A stretch of 64,000 nt of DNA from Allofournierella massiliensis (GTDB lineage: Bacteria > Bacillota > Clostridia > Oscillospirales > Ruminococcaceae), in NCBI RefSeq assembly GCF_004345265.1, contig NZ_SLUM01000011.1:50355-114354 (forward strand), given 5' to 3'. Shown one piece after another: positions 35,077-43,517 of the stretch. The translations under genes and the position numbers were made by a program. Positions within the stretch are counted from its first letter, which is position 1, and every line of letters begins with the position of its first letter. The notes under the pieces are model-generated. The model had not been told where the DNA came from, searched no databases, and saw only the letters and a list, made by a program, of their open reading frames with translations.

Positions 35077-36081
35077 TCAGGAATCGGAAACCGGCCGCAG
35101 CAGTCCCCACAGACCGCCTTCTTCTGCCCAGACAAGGCCGCCCGGCGCCGGGGCCAGTGCCTGATAGGCGCCGAAGCCGATCTGCTTCTGGCCGTCGCTG
35201 CTCAGCAGAGCGTATTCCCCGCCCTTGCGTACCACCACGCCTGCTTCGAGGCAGGGCGCGGGCCATACCCGCTGCCAGACGGCGCTGTCGTTGCCCTGAA
35301 CGTCCCGGTCGGTGCTCTGGCCCCATACACCGTCGTATTTGCAGGGGATCACCAGCTGGCCCTGTTCGTTCAGATAGCCCCATTTCCCCTTTTTCTCCAC
35401 CGCAATCAGTCCGCCGCTGCCGGGCCGGGCCTGTTCATAAACAAAATCTGTGAGCAGGGTTCCATCGGCCGAGGCTACGGCGTAAAGGCTTTTTGGCTGC
35501 GCTTCCATCACCTGGGCGCCCTCCAGCTGGCTGTATTTCCAGCTGCCCTGTCGGATCGGGAGCAGCTCGCCGTTCCCGGCGGACGGGTCCAGGAGCGGGC
35601 TTTGCGCACCGCTCTCGTTCCAGCTGTGGCGGCGCACCTGACCGGCTTCACCGTCCCACACATATTCCACACCAGGGCCTCCGTGGCCCGGCTCCAGGCG
35701 AAGCGCCGGAGCATAGGCGGTCAGCTGCCGGTCCAGTTCCGGGTCGTCAATCAGTGTGCCGTCCGGCCCGGTGGCAAGCAGGTGCCCGGCGGGACACAGG
35801 GCGGGAGCCTGAGAAAAACAGGGCTCCACCACCCACTCGCCGGTCTGACCGTCCACAAGGCCCCACAGCTCGCCCTGCTGGGCCGCGCAGAGGGTACGCA
35901 GTGCCTCGTCCTCCGGCAGGCTGCCTTCCAGAATACCGCCGCCGCTTACGGCCAGCGGTTCGATTTTATCTGCCTTCAGCCGGGGCTCCACCGCCCATTC
36001 ATACCCGCCGCGCCCGGCACCGCAGCCGGCCAGCGCCGCCAGCAGCAGCCCGGCGGCGATCACTCTGCACACCGCTTTCAT
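35077..36081 (-). CDS. Lipoprotein with WG (KWGY-type) beta-leucine-like repeats
   Basis: 334 residues. The signal peptide MKAVCRVIAAGLLLAALAGC ends in a lipobox with cysteine 20. Repeats of WG type are visible: GELWGLVDGQTGEWVVEPCF (about residue 70), KGKWGYLNEQGQLVIPCKYD (about 235) and GGLWGLL near the end. WG repeats form small beta-structures of unknown function in surface proteins. It lies 89 bases upstream of the D,D-carboxypeptidase gene on the same strand and could share its transcript. ATG 36081 has GGAGGGAACGGC upstream. Confidence 0.8.
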   Translation of the reverse strand: MKAVCRVIAAGLLLAALAGCGAGRGGYEWAVEPRLKADKIEPLAVSGGGILEGSLPEDEALRTLCAAQQGELWGLVDGQTGEWVVEPCFSQAPALCPAGHLLATGPDGTLIDDPELDRQLTAYAPALRLEPGHGGPGVEYVWDGEAGQVRRHSWNESGAQSPLLDPSAGNGELLPIRQGSWKYSQLEGAQVMEAQPKSLYAVASADGTLLTDFVYEQARPGSGGLIAVEKKGKWGYLNEQGQLVIPCKYDGVWGQSTDRDVQGNDSAVWQRVWPAPCLEAGVVVRKGGEYALLSSDGQKQIGFGAYQALAPAPGGLVWAEEGGLWGLLRPVSDS

Positions 36082-36105
36082 GCCGTTCCCTCCTTTTCGC
36101 TTTCG

Positions 36106-36143
36106 AGAAAAACAAAACGGGCCCGGAAATACCGGGCCCGCTG
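36106..36143 (-). terminator. Terminator downstream of pth
   Basis: On the minus strand GCGGGCCCGG and CCGGGCCCGT pair around TATTT, followed by TTTGTTTTTC. It ends the pth transcript before the WG-repeat lipoprotein gene. Confidence 0.82.
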
Positions 36144-36145
36144 GC

Positions 36146-36736
36146 TCAATTGAATCGATTCTGCGCCTCGCTCAGCTTGCCCGCAAGAATCAGCCGCACC
36201 GCGGCTTCCACATCGTTCAGACGGCTCTCGAAGGCCTTTCGATCCTCGCCGCCCAGTTTGCCCAGCACCCAGTTGGCCAGGTCGTAGTCCGGGCTGGGCT
36301 TTTCGCCCACGCCCAGCCGCACCCGGGCAAAACCATCGGTGCCAAGGCAGGCGATGATGTCCTTCAGGCCGTTGTGACCACCGGCCGAACCGCTGGGCCG
36401 GATGCGAATTTTGCCCGGCTTCTGGGTCACATCATCGCACAGGATGATCACATGCTCCGGCGGAATCTTGAAAAACTCCGCCGCCGCCTGTACGCTGTGG
36501 CCGGAAAGATTCATAAAGGTCTGGGGCTTGAGCAGCAGCACCTTGCCTTCGGCCAGCGCCGCCTGCCCGCACAACCCTTCAAACTTGGCCTTGGTCACGC
36601 TTACGCCCCATTCTTTGGCCAGATGGTCGATGGCATCAAAGCCCACATTGTGGCGGGTGCCATCATATTTTTTGCCCGGATTGCCCAGGCCCACCACCAG
36701 CCAGTCGGCTCCGGTGGTCTGTTTTTTGAAAAACAT
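36146..36736 (-). CDS. pth: Peptidyl-tRNA hydrolase
   Basis: 196-residue enzyme that releases tRNA from prematurely dropped peptidyl-tRNA. Motifs are WLVVGLGNPGKKYDGTRHNVGFDAIDHLA (catalytic His in RHNVG), LLKPQTFMNLSG, ILCDDVTQKPGKIRIRPSGSAGGHNGLKDI and FARVRLGVGEKP. The usual Asp of the DD dyad is present in CDDV. ATG 36736 has GAGGATC upstream. Confidence 0.95.
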   Translation of the reverse strand: MFFKKQTTGADWLVVGLGNPGKKYDGTRHNVGFDAIDHLAKEWGVSVTKAKFEGLCGQAALAEGKVLLLKPQTFMNLSGHSVQAAAEFFKIPPEHVIILCDDVTQKPGKIRIRPSGSAGGHNGLKDIIACLGTDGFARVRLGVGEKPSPDYDLANWVLGKLGGEDRKAFESRLNDVEAAVRLILAGKLSEAQNRFN

Positions 36737-36739
36737 AAA

Positions 36740-37060
36740 TGATCCTCATCACCCCGGCTTTTGCAGAACATATTCTAATATATGAAGCGCAGCCGGAAAA
36801 TCTAAAAATTACACCAATTATAAGCATACCAACTTTTTGAAAAATTTCAAGTGCAGGAACGAATCTTACTATGCCTGCAAACCGGCTTTTCACCGTATTT
36901 TGTCGAATTTTACAGTGATTTGACACAAAAAGTTTCCAAATTCTGAAAAAAGTTCTGGTATTTTTTTCTCGAATCTGTTATAATGTGTTCATCACAAACG
37001 GAATATCGGCATCGCCCGAGGCTCTGCCCCGCCCGGTGCTACCATTGGAGGTTGAAGATT
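36740..37060 (+). promoter_or_regulatory. Intergenic region with the ppdK promoter
   Basis: 321 bases between divergent pth and ppdK. AT-rich with no gene. An extended -10 TGTTATAAT (TATAAT at 36979-36984) precedes ppdK; the -35 region is weak. A leader of about 70 nt with GC-rich CGAGGCTCTGCCCCGCCCGG follows; no known riboswitch was recognised. Confidence 0.6.
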
Positions 37061-39700
37061 TTGAACAAGAAAAAATACCTTTATCTGTTCAGCGAGGGTA
37101 ACCGCGACATGCGCGACATCCTCGGCGGCAAAGGCGCCAACCTGGCCGAAATGACCAACGCTGGTATGCCTGTTCCCCAGGGCTTCACCATTTCCACCGA
37201 AGCCTGCACTCAGTACTACAAAGACGGCCGTCAGATCAACCATGAGATCATGGCCGACATTTACGAATACATCGGCAAGATGGAAGACATCACCGGCAAG
37301 AAGTTCGGCAACGTTGCCAACCCCCTGCTGGTATCCGTCCGTTCCGGCGCCCGTGCTTCCATGCCCGGCATGATGGACACCATCCTGAACCTGGGCCTGA
37401 ACGACGAAGTGGTTGAGGGCCTGGCCGCCAAGACCGGCAACCCCCGCTTCGCATACGACAGTTACCGCCGTTTTGTGCAGATGTTCAGCGACGTTGTTAT
37501 GGAGCTGCCCAAGTCTGAGTTCGAAGAGATCATCGACCAGATGAAGGCTGAAAAGGGTGTCAAGATGGACACCGAGCTGGACGAGAACGATATGAAGGCT
37601 CTGGTATTCAAGTTCAAGAGCCTGTACAAGAGCCACATGGGCACCGACTTCCCCACCGATCCCCGCGTTCAGCTGATCGAGGCAGTCAAGGCCGTGTTCC
37701 GCAGCTGGGATAACCCCCGCGCCAACGTATACCGCCGCATGAACGAGATCCCCTACGAGTGGGGTACCGCCGTTAACGTGCAGGCCATGGTATTTGGCAA
37801 CACCGGCCCCAACAGTGGCACCGGCGTGGCCTTCACCCGTAACCCCGCCACCGGCGAAAAGGCTCTGTTCGGCGAGTACCTGATCAATGCGCAGGGCGAG
37901 GACGTTGTGGCCGGTATCCGTACGCCTTCTCCCATCGCACATCTGCAGGAGCAGATGCCCGAGGTTTATGCCCAGTTCGTGGACATTGCCAACCGTCTGG
38001 AAAATCATTATAAGGACATGCAGGATATGGAGTTCACCATCGAGGATGGCAAGCTCTACATGCTGCAGACCCGTAACGGCAAGCGCACCGCTGCCGCCGC
38101 TCTGAAGATCGCTGTCGACCTGGTGGACGAGGGCATGATCGACGAGAAGGAAGCGGTTCTGCGCGTTGATCCCAAGCAGCTGGACAGCCTGCTGCATCCC
38201 CAGTTTGACCCCGAGGCCCTGAAGAATGCCGAAGTCATCGGCAAGGGCCTGGCTGCCTCCCCCGGCGCTGCCTGCGGCCAGGTGGTATTCACCGCTGAGG
38301 ACGCCAAGAACGCCGTGGAGAGCGGTGAGATGAAGAAGGTTATCCTGGTTCGTCTGGAGACCAGCCCTGAGGACATCGAGGGCATGGCCGTTGCACAGGG
38401 CATCCTGACCGTGCGCGGCGGTATGACCAGCCACGCTGCCGTTGTGGCCCGCGGCATGGGCACCTGCTGCGTATCCGGCTGCGGCGAGATCGTTGTGGAA
38501 TACGACAAACAGCAGTTCACTCTGGGCGGCGTGACCTATAAGCGCGGCGACTGGATCAGCCTGAACGGCTCCACCGGTAACATCTACGGCAAGGCTCTGC
38601 CCACCGTGGACGCTTCCATCAGCGGCGACTTTGGCCGCTTCATGAGCTGGGCCGATGCTGCCCGTCAGCTGAAGGTCTTCACCAACGCCGACAACCCCCG
38701 CGACGCCAAGCAGGCTGTGGAGTTCGGCGCCGAAGGCATCGGCCTGTGCCGTACCGAGCACATGTTCTTCGAGGCTGACCGCATCAAGGCCGTTCGCGAG
38801 ATGATCGTGGCCGAGAACGTGGTGGACCGCAAGAAGGCTCTGGCCAAGATCATGCCCTATCAGCAGGGTGACTTCGAGGCCATGTACAAGGTTCTGGGCG
38901 AGCGTCCCATGACCATCCGTTATCTGGATCCGCCTCTGCACGAGTTCCTGCCCACCAAGGAAGAGGATATCGTGGAGCTGGCCGCAGATCTGGGCATCAC
39001 CGTTGAGCATCTGCACAACGTGATCGACAGCCTGCATGAGTTCAACCCCATGATGGGCCATCGTGGCTGCCGTCTGGCCGTTTCCTATCCTGAAATTGCC
39101 GAGATGCAGACCACCGCTGTGATCAACGCTGCCATCAACGTAAGCCGTGAAACCGGCGTGAAGATCGTTCCCCACATCATGATCCCCCTGGTAGGCGAGG
39201 TCAAGGAGCTGAAGTTCGTTAAGGACGTGGTGGTTGCTACCGCCGATAAGCTGATTAAGGCTGCCGGTGTGGACATGAAGTATGAAGTGGGCACCATGAT
39301 CGAGATTCCTCGCGCTGCTCTGACCGCAGACGAGATCGCCAAGGAAGCCGAGTTCTTCAGCTTCGGCACCAACGACCTGACCCAGATGACCTTCGGCTTC
39401 AGCCGTGACGATGCCGGCAAGTTCCTGAACTACTACTACGACAACAAGATCTACGAGAACGATCCGTTCGCCCACCTGGATCAGAACGGCGTAGGCAAGC
39501 TGGTTGAAATGGCTGTAACTCTGGGCCGCAAGACCCGCCCCGAACTGGGTCTGGGCATCTGCGGCGAGCACGGCGGCGACCCCACCAGCGTGGAGTTCTG
39601 CCACAAGGTTGGCCTGGACTATGTGTCCTGCTCTCCCTTCCGTGTACCCATCGCCCGTCTGGCCGCCGCTCAGGCAGCCATCAAGAACCCCCGGAAGTAA
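37061..39700 (+). CDS. ppdK: Pyruvate, phosphate dikinase
   Basis: 879-residue enzyme interconverting pyruvate, ATP and Pi with PEP, AMP and PPi; in anaerobes it runs glycolysis or gluconeogenesis. The N-terminal ATP-grasp domain starts KYLYLFSEGNRDMRDILGGKGANLAEM. The phosphohistidine swivel domain holds GGMTSHAAVVARGMGTCCVSGC with catalytic His at residue 458. The C-terminal TIM barrel has GLCRTEHMFFEADRI, PLHEFLPTKEEDI, SFGTNDLTQMTFGFSRDD and GICGEHGGDP. I use TTG 37061 because GGAGGT lies 8 bases upstream; frame extension to 36983 would include the promoter. Confidence 0.95.
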   Translation: MNKKKYLYLFSEGNRDMRDILGGKGANLAEMTNAGMPVPQGFTISTEACTQYYKDGRQINHEIMADIYEYIGKMEDITGKKFGNVANPLLVSVRSGARASMPGMMDTILNLGLNDEVVEGLAAKTGNPRFAYDSYRRFVQMFSDVVMELPKSEFEEIIDQMKAEKGVKMDTELDENDMKALVFKFKSLYKSHMGTDFPTDPRVQLIEAVKAVFRSWDNPRANVYRRMNEIPYEWGTAVNVQAMVFGNTGPNSGTGVAFTRNPATGEKALFGEYLINAQGEDVVAGIRTPSPIAHLQEQMPEVYAQFVDIANRLENHYKDMQDMEFTIEDGKLYMLQTRNGKRTAAAALKIAVDLVDEGMIDEKEAVLRVDPKQLDSLLHPQFDPEALKNAEVIGKGLAASPGAACGQVVFTAEDAKNAVESGEMKKVILVRLETSPEDIEGMAVAQGILTVRGGMTSHAAVVARGMGTCCVSGCGEIVVEYDKQQFTLGGVTYKRGDWISLNGSTGNIYGKALPTVDASISGDFGRFMSWADAARQLKVFTNADNPRDAKQAVEFGAEGIGLCRTEHMFFEADRIKAVREMIVAENVVDRKKALAKIMPYQQGDFEAMYKVLGERPMTIRYLDPPLHEFLPTKEEDIVELAADLGITVEHLHNVIDSLHEFNPMMGHRGCRLAVSYPEIAEMQTTAVINAAINVSRETGVKIVPHIMIPLVGEVKELKFVKDVVVATADKLIKAAGVDMKYEVGTMIEIPRAALTADEIAKEAEFFSFGTNDLTQMTFGFSRDDAGKFLNYYYDNKIYENDPFAHLDQNGVGKLVEMAVTLGRKTRPELGLGICGEHGGDPTSVEFCHKVGLDYVSCSPFRVPIARLAAAQAAIKNPRK

Positions 39701-39825
39701 TCCGATCGGGCTCATGCAGATGACGCTGCACTTTGAGGACGCCCATGCGTTCCAGAAAGCGCGAAATTGCGTGGTAAAGCCCAGTCGATGGCATGACATC
39801 GACCTGGAAGTATACCTGTAATACG

Positions 39826-39865
39826 CCAATCCCCCTGCCGCTGGAAACAGCGCAGGGGGATTTTT
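39826..39865 (+). terminator. Terminator of ppdK
   Basis: Stem ATCCCCCTGC (39827-39836) with GCAGGGGGAT (39850-39859), an inner GCTG...CAGC pairing, then TTTTTT. Between the ppdK stop and this point (39701-39825) I see no gene. Confidence 0.88.
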
Positions 39866-39911
39866 TCTGCCCATTTTTCACAAGGCTTAGGGGCCACGGC
39901 CCGTATTTTCA

Positions 39912-39941
39912 AAAATGTACCCACTTTGCGGTGTACATTTT
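39912..39941. promoter_or_regulatory. Inverted repeat upstream of the parB-like gene
   Basis: AAAATGTAC (39912-39920) and GTACATTTT (39933-39941) form a 9-bp perfect inverted repeat with a 12-bp spacer. It is 60 bp before the ParB-like start, and is itself flanked by GGCCCG/CGGGCC. It could be an operator or the outer edge of the mobile element; neither is proven. Confidence 0.45.
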
Positions 39942-40000
39942 CGGGCCCATTTCCCCCTTTGCAGCGCATCATTTTTGCAGATATAAGGAGCGTGTTACAG

Positions 40001-40876
40001 ATGAACGAAACCACACAAAAGACCTCTGATTCTCAGGTGGTGACCATGCTGGATGCCGGGGTACTGGTGCCTTTTCAAAACCAGCCGTTCCGGGTAGCCA
40101 CTGGAGAAGAAATGGACCAGCTGAAGGAAAGCATTCAGGAATACGGGGTGCTTTCTCCCCTGCTGGCCCGCCCGCTGCCGAACGGAAGTTATGAGATCGT
40201 GAGCGGCCATCGCCGCAAAGCTGCCTGCGAGGCGCTGGGCATCACCCGACTGCCGGTGCTGGTGCGCCCGATGACCGACGATGAAGCAATCATCCTTCTG
40301 GTGGATAGCAACATCCAGCGGGAACATATCCTGCCCAGCGAAAAAGCCTTTGCATACAAAATGAAGATGGAGGCGATCTGCCATCAAGGGCGAAGCACTT
40401 CTCGCCAAGTTGGCGAGAAGTTATGGAGCATCGAAGAAGTGAGTAGGAACACGAGTGACAGTCAAAGGCAGATTCATCGGTACATCCGCCTGACCCACCT
40501 CATTCCCTCTATTCTTCAGATGGTGGACGAAGGCCGAATCGCCTTCAATCCGGCGGTGGAGATTTCCTATCTCACCGAGGAAGATCAGCAGCTTTTGAAA
40601 GACGAAATGGATGCCTGCCAGGCTACGCCTTCCCTCACCCAGTCCCGTACCCTTAAGCAGATGAGTCAGGCCGGAACTCTGACGCGGGAATACCTGCACC
40701 ATCTGCTCACTGAGGAAAAGCCCAATCAGCGGCAGAAGTTCTTTCTGAATCAGGAGGACGTGAAGAAGTTCTTCCCGCCCAACTACACACCGGAACAGAT
40801 GCACAATACCATCCTGCTTCTGCTGCGCAACTGGCAGCACAAACGAGGCTACAACAAAAATCAACCCGAGCGATAA
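40001..40876 (+). CDS. ParB/RepB/Spo0J-family partition-like protein
   Basis: 291 residues. The ParB N-terminal CTPase-type domain shows PFRVATGEEMDQLKESIQEYGVLSPLLARPLPNGSYEIVSGHRRKAACEALG (residues about 27-78) with GHRR, then the ILLVDSNIQREHILPSEKAFAYKMKMEA block and a helix-turn-helix region (SQRQIHRYIRLTHLIPSILQMVDEGRIAFNPAVEISYL). The C-terminus, PNQRQKFFLNQEDVKKFFPP, is typical of the ParB-like proteins of conjugative and mobilizable elements. ATG 40001 follows AAGGAG. A perfect palindrome lies inside the gene at 40397-40421. No ParA partner is adjacent. Confidence 0.88.
   Translation: MNETTQKTSDSQVVTMLDAGVLVPFQNQPFRVATGEEMDQLKESIQEYGVLSPLLARPLPNGSYEIVSGHRRKAACEALGITRLPVLVRPMTDDEAIILLVDSNIQREHILPSEKAFAYKMKMEAICHQGRSTSRQVGEKLWSIEEVSRNTSDSQRQIHRYIRLTHLIPSILQMVDEGRIAFNPAVEISYLTEEDQQLLKDEMDACQATPSLTQSRTLKQMSQAGTLTREYLHHLLTEEKPNQRQKFFLNQEDVKKFFPPNYTPEQMHNTILLLLRNWQHKRGYNKNQPER
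40397..40421. repeat. Perfect 25-bp palindrome inside the parB-like gene
   Basis: Arms ACTTCTCGCCAA and TTGGCGAGAAGT of 12 bp each around a single G. It is in coding sequence between the ParB CTPase-type domain and the HTH region, where ParB-like relatives vary. It could be a ParB-type binding site, a recombination target or an mRNA hairpin. Confidence 0.7.
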
Positions 40877-40889
40877 CGGAGGTCTTACC

Positions 40890-41243
40890 ATGCAATACAC
40901 AAACGTCAACGGATATTTACTGCCCAACCTGATTTCTACCGATACGGTCCGCCCCATTGGCCGCTACGGCGAGATGCGCCGTCAGTTTCTGGAAAACCAC
41001 CGCCCCGATATGCTGGACCGGTTGCTGCTGGAGGACCGGCTCAACCGCCACCTGTCCCAGGTGGACGAAGAGGCCCGGCAGGCAGTACAGGAATGTGTGG
41101 CCCGGATGGCCCGCCAGCAGCAGGTGGACGAAGCTCTCAAGCGCGCAAATCCCATGGAGTGGGTGCGCCGGATGAACCTGATCCGGGATGCTGTGGAGCA
41201 GGCGATTCTGCCGGAGTTTCTCTATCCGGAAGCTCTGGAATGA
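40890..41243 (+). CDS. tnpV: TnpV-type transposon-encoded protein
   Basis: 117 residues. The pattern QYTNVNGYLLPNL, RPIGRYGEMRRQFLENHRPDML, LNRHLSQVDEEARQ and NPMEWVRRMNLIRDAVEQAILPE matches TnpV of clostridial transposons such as Tn4451 relatives. Its function is not established; it is a reliable marker of such mobile elements. It begins 13 bases after the parB-like stop with ACGGAGGTCTTACC upstream, so the two are probably one operon. Confidence 0.85.
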   Translation: MQYTNVNGYLLPNLISTDTVRPIGRYGEMRRQFLENHRPDMLDRLLLEDRLNRHLSQVDEEARQAVQECVARMARQQQVDEALKRANPMEWVRRMNLIRDAVEQAILPEFLYPEALE

Positions 41244-41425
41244 CCGGACAGAAAAACGCCTGTCCACAGGGGGAACGAGCACTGGCTTTGTATAGCTTTT
41301 TGGAAGCCATACGCCGCCGCAGAGCCTTGCTCTGCACAGGGGGAAATACCCCTGTAACCCCCGATCAACCCAACAACGCAACAACACAAAAGGATCGGGC
41401 CAGACCGCCCGGTCCTTTGTTATTG

Positions 41426-41601
41426 AAGGCACCACCGCACAATTCACGCCGATTGGCTCAGGCGGCGTATCGCGCCAAAATTTTCCGTGGAATTTTCCAA
41501 AAATGCTCGTCAAGCCACCAAGGCTTGCCTGTGCTTTTTGGTTCATTCCGCAAAAAATTTTCCGGCGCGCTCCACCACCTGGAATTATGCGGTGCCGCCT
41601 T
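41426..41601. repeat. MITE-like element with 20-bp terminal inverted repeats
   Basis: About 176 bp. The left end AAGGCACCACCGCACAATTC (41426-41445) and the reverse complement of the right end, AAGGCGGCACCGCATAATTC (41582-41601), differ at few positions. Inside is an imperfect long inverted repeat (GCGCCAAAATTTTCC against GGAAAATTTTTTGCGG-type sequence) and the apical hairpin CAAGCCACCAAGGCTTG at 41511-41527. That 17-mer is the exact reverse complement of the one in the element at 10261-10577. It ends just before the mobC ribosome binding site. The remaining gap (41244-41425) holds a short hairpin region (GGGCCAGACCGCCCGGTCC) and no gene. Confidence 0.72.
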
Positions 41602-41617
41602 AGAAAGGAGAAAACAC

Positions 41618-41896
41618 ATGCTGAACCGAACCATCCAGCTGAATATCCGCGTGACCCAGGAAGAAAAACAGCGGTTTGAGCAGGCCGCCAAAGCCTGCGG
41701 ATTGTCCCTGTCCCGCTATGTGCGGATGCGGTTGAGCGGGCGAGTACCCCAGCCCACTCCGCCGCTGGAATACCAGCAGATTCTCACCCGGCTCACTGAG
41801 CTTTACCAGCGGGAGAATACCCCGCAGGTGCAGGCAGAACTGCTGAATACCCTGTTGGCCATCCAGGCCGCTACCCTGCCCAGAAAGGAGAGCTGA
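41618..41896 (+). CDS. MobC-like ribbon-helix-helix relaxosome protein
   Basis: 92 residues. The N-terminal ribbon-helix-helix reads LNRTIQLNIRVTQEEKQRFEQAAKACGLSLSRYVRMRLSG, like plasmid MobC/TraY accessory proteins that bend DNA at oriT. The rest is a short helical tail. ATG 41618 follows AGAAAGGAGAAAACAC and sits 16 bases after the MITE-like repeat. It precedes the relaxase gene by 3 bases, the usual mobC-mobA arrangement. Confidence 0.82.
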   Translation: MLNRTIQLNIRVTQEEKQRFEQAAKACGLSLSRYVRMRLSGRVPQPTPPLEYQQILTRLTELYQRENTPQVQAELLNTLLAIQAATLPRKES

Positions 41897-41899
41897 CCT

Positions 41900-43291
41900 G
41901 TGGCCGTGACCAAAATCTGGCCGGTGAGGGGCCGTCTGGATTCCCTCATCCGATACGCCGAAAACGAAGAGAAAACCCGAATGCCGGACCTGACGGGCCT
42001 GGCTCCGGCAAAGGATGATCTGGCCGAGGTGCTTCAGTACGCAGCCAATCATTCCAAAACCACACAGGATCGCCAGCTGTTTGTGAGCGGAGTGAACTGC
42101 CTGCCCGAGATCGCCCGCCAGCAGATGGAACTGACCAAACGGCAGTTTGGCGACACGGCAGGCATCGTAGCATTCCATGCCTACCAGAGTTTTCCGCCCG
42201 GAGAAGTCACCCCGGAAGAATGCCATGCCATCGGGGTGGAGCTGGCCCGCAGGCTCTGGGGCGACCGGTTTCAGGTGCTGGTTGCCACTCACCTGAATAC
42301 CGATTGCTGCCACAATCATTTCGTGCTGAACTCCGTCTCCTTTGTGGACGGCAAACGATATAACGATTGCCGGAAAACCTATCGGGCGCTGCAAAAGGCA
42401 TCGGATATGCTCTGCCGGGAGCACGGGCTTTCGGTGGTGGAAGACCCCTCCCGTCACCGCACACCCCGGAATCTTTTTCAGGCGGAAAAGGCGGGCGAAC
42501 CCACACGCTACAACGTGATGCGGCAGGACATTGACCGGGCAGTCCTTGAATGCAACCATTTCCGGGAGCTGCCCACCCGCCTGAGGAAAATGGGCTATGA
42601 GGTGAATTTTAACCCGAACCGCAAGTACGCCACCATCAAAATGCCCGGTGACGCACATGCCGTCCGTTTCAAAACTCTGGGCGAACGGTACACGGAAGAG
42701 GCCCTCTTTGACCGCGTCTGCGAAAACACAGTGTATTCTTCCCTCTCTACGCGGCAGGAACGGTACCGCAGATGCTATCCCCCGGTTCATCCCCACGACC
42801 GGTGGAAACAGGAGGAGTTCAAAAAGGCCCTGCTCAAAACGCTGGGCATCTACCGCACCTATCTGTACTATTGCTACCTGCTGGGCAGATTGCCCGAGAA
42901 GATCCCCAACCATCGCCCGCCCCATCCGGCCATGCGGGAGGACCTGCGCCACTGGGAGCAGATCGAAGCCCAGCTGCATCTGTTGGAGCGATATTCGCTG
43001 CAAACCCGGGAGGAAGTGGAGCAATTCATCACGCAGAAAACCGAGGAGCTGCAAACTTTGGAAGCCCGGCGCACCCATTGTCGCAACCGGCTGCGCCGCT
43101 GTCACGATCCGGCGGAATGCACCGCCCTACATGCCGAGAAAGACCAGCTCACCGAAAAAATCTGTGCGGTGCGCAAAGAGCTGCGCACCGCACAAAAAAT
43201 CCCGCCCCGGGCAGACCGGATGCGGGAGAGAATTCGGTTGATGGCGGAGCGAGAACATAGAAATATCAATACCTGCGCGGTATGGCGTTAA
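41900..43291 (+). CDS. Relaxase/mobilization nuclease
   Basis: 463 residues. The N-terminal relaxase domain shows VAFHAYQSFPPGEVTPEECHAIGVELARRLWGDRFQVLVATHLNTDCCHNHFVLNSVSF, the last part being the three-histidine metal motif of MOBP-type relaxases. A nearby KTYRALQKASDMLCREHGLSVVE block is also characteristic. The catalytic tyrosine expected near the N-terminus is not certain (SLIRYAENEEK offers one at about residue 19). The C-terminal half is helical and charged. It nicks oriT for conjugative mobilization. GTG 41900 follows AAAGGAGAGCTGACC. It ends where AT-rich DNA begins. Confidence 0.88.
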   Translation: MAVTKIWPVRGRLDSLIRYAENEEKTRMPDLTGLAPAKDDLAEVLQYAANHSKTTQDRQLFVSGVNCLPEIARQQMELTKRQFGDTAGIVAFHAYQSFPPGEVTPEECHAIGVELARRLWGDRFQVLVATHLNTDCCHNHFVLNSVSFVDGKRYNDCRKTYRALQKASDMLCREHGLSVVEDPSRHRTPRNLFQAEKAGEPTRYNVMRQDIDRAVLECNHFRELPTRLRKMGYEVNFNPNRKYATIKMPGDAHAVRFKTLGERYTEEALFDRVCENTVYSSLSTRQERYRRCYPPVHPHDRWKQEEFKKALLKTLGIYRTYLYYCYLLGRLPEKIPNHRPPHPAMREDLRHWEQIEAQLHLLERYSLQTREEVEQFITQKTEELQTLEARRTHCRNRLRRCHDPAECTALHAEKDQLTEKICAVRKELRTAQKIPPRADRMRERIRLMAEREHRNINTCAVWR

Positions 43292-43401
43292 AAGTGGGAG
43301 AATTGCTGGAGATGAATAATACGGTCAGACAAAAAACAGGTTAACATGCAGATAACTAAATATAATGATATACAAAAGTCCGGAAAATCGAACATATACT
43401 A

Positions 43402-43410
43402 TGCTATAAT
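43402..43410 (+). promoter_or_regulatory. Extended -10 promoter before the LRR genes
   Basis: TGCTATAAT with TATAAT at 43405-43410 in the AT-rich gap 43292-43517; no good -35. No other feature was seen in that gap. Confidence 0.5.
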
Positions 43411-43517
43411 AAATATACAGAAATCGTAGATTGCAGAAGTCAAGTAAACAATAATCGCTCCGATCATTAAGATGCATTATGGCTGTTTTATAGATTTTAA
43501 AATTGGAGGGAATAAAA

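Larger units (their letters stand above)
40001..43291 (+). mobile_element. Remnant of a mobilizable element (ParB-like, TnpV, MobC, relaxase)
   Basis: Four co-directional genes of types carried by Tn4451-like and related clostridial mobilizable elements. They keep a GC-rich composition like the host, unlike the AT-rich DNA that starts right after the relaxase. A MITE-like repeat (41426-41601) is inserted between tnpV and mobC. No serine or tyrosine recombinase and no clear attachment sites are visible, so the element is either partial or has its other end beyond the window. Confidence 0.55.

Noticed and set aside
36992..39874. 960-aa open frame on the minus strand across ppdK
   Set aside because: Antisense shadow of pyruvate phosphate dikinase; no ribosome binding site or domain.
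40001..43291. Complete integrative and conjugative element
   Set aside because: Only mobilization-type genes are present; no type IV secretion, coupling protein or recombinase genes are in the window.
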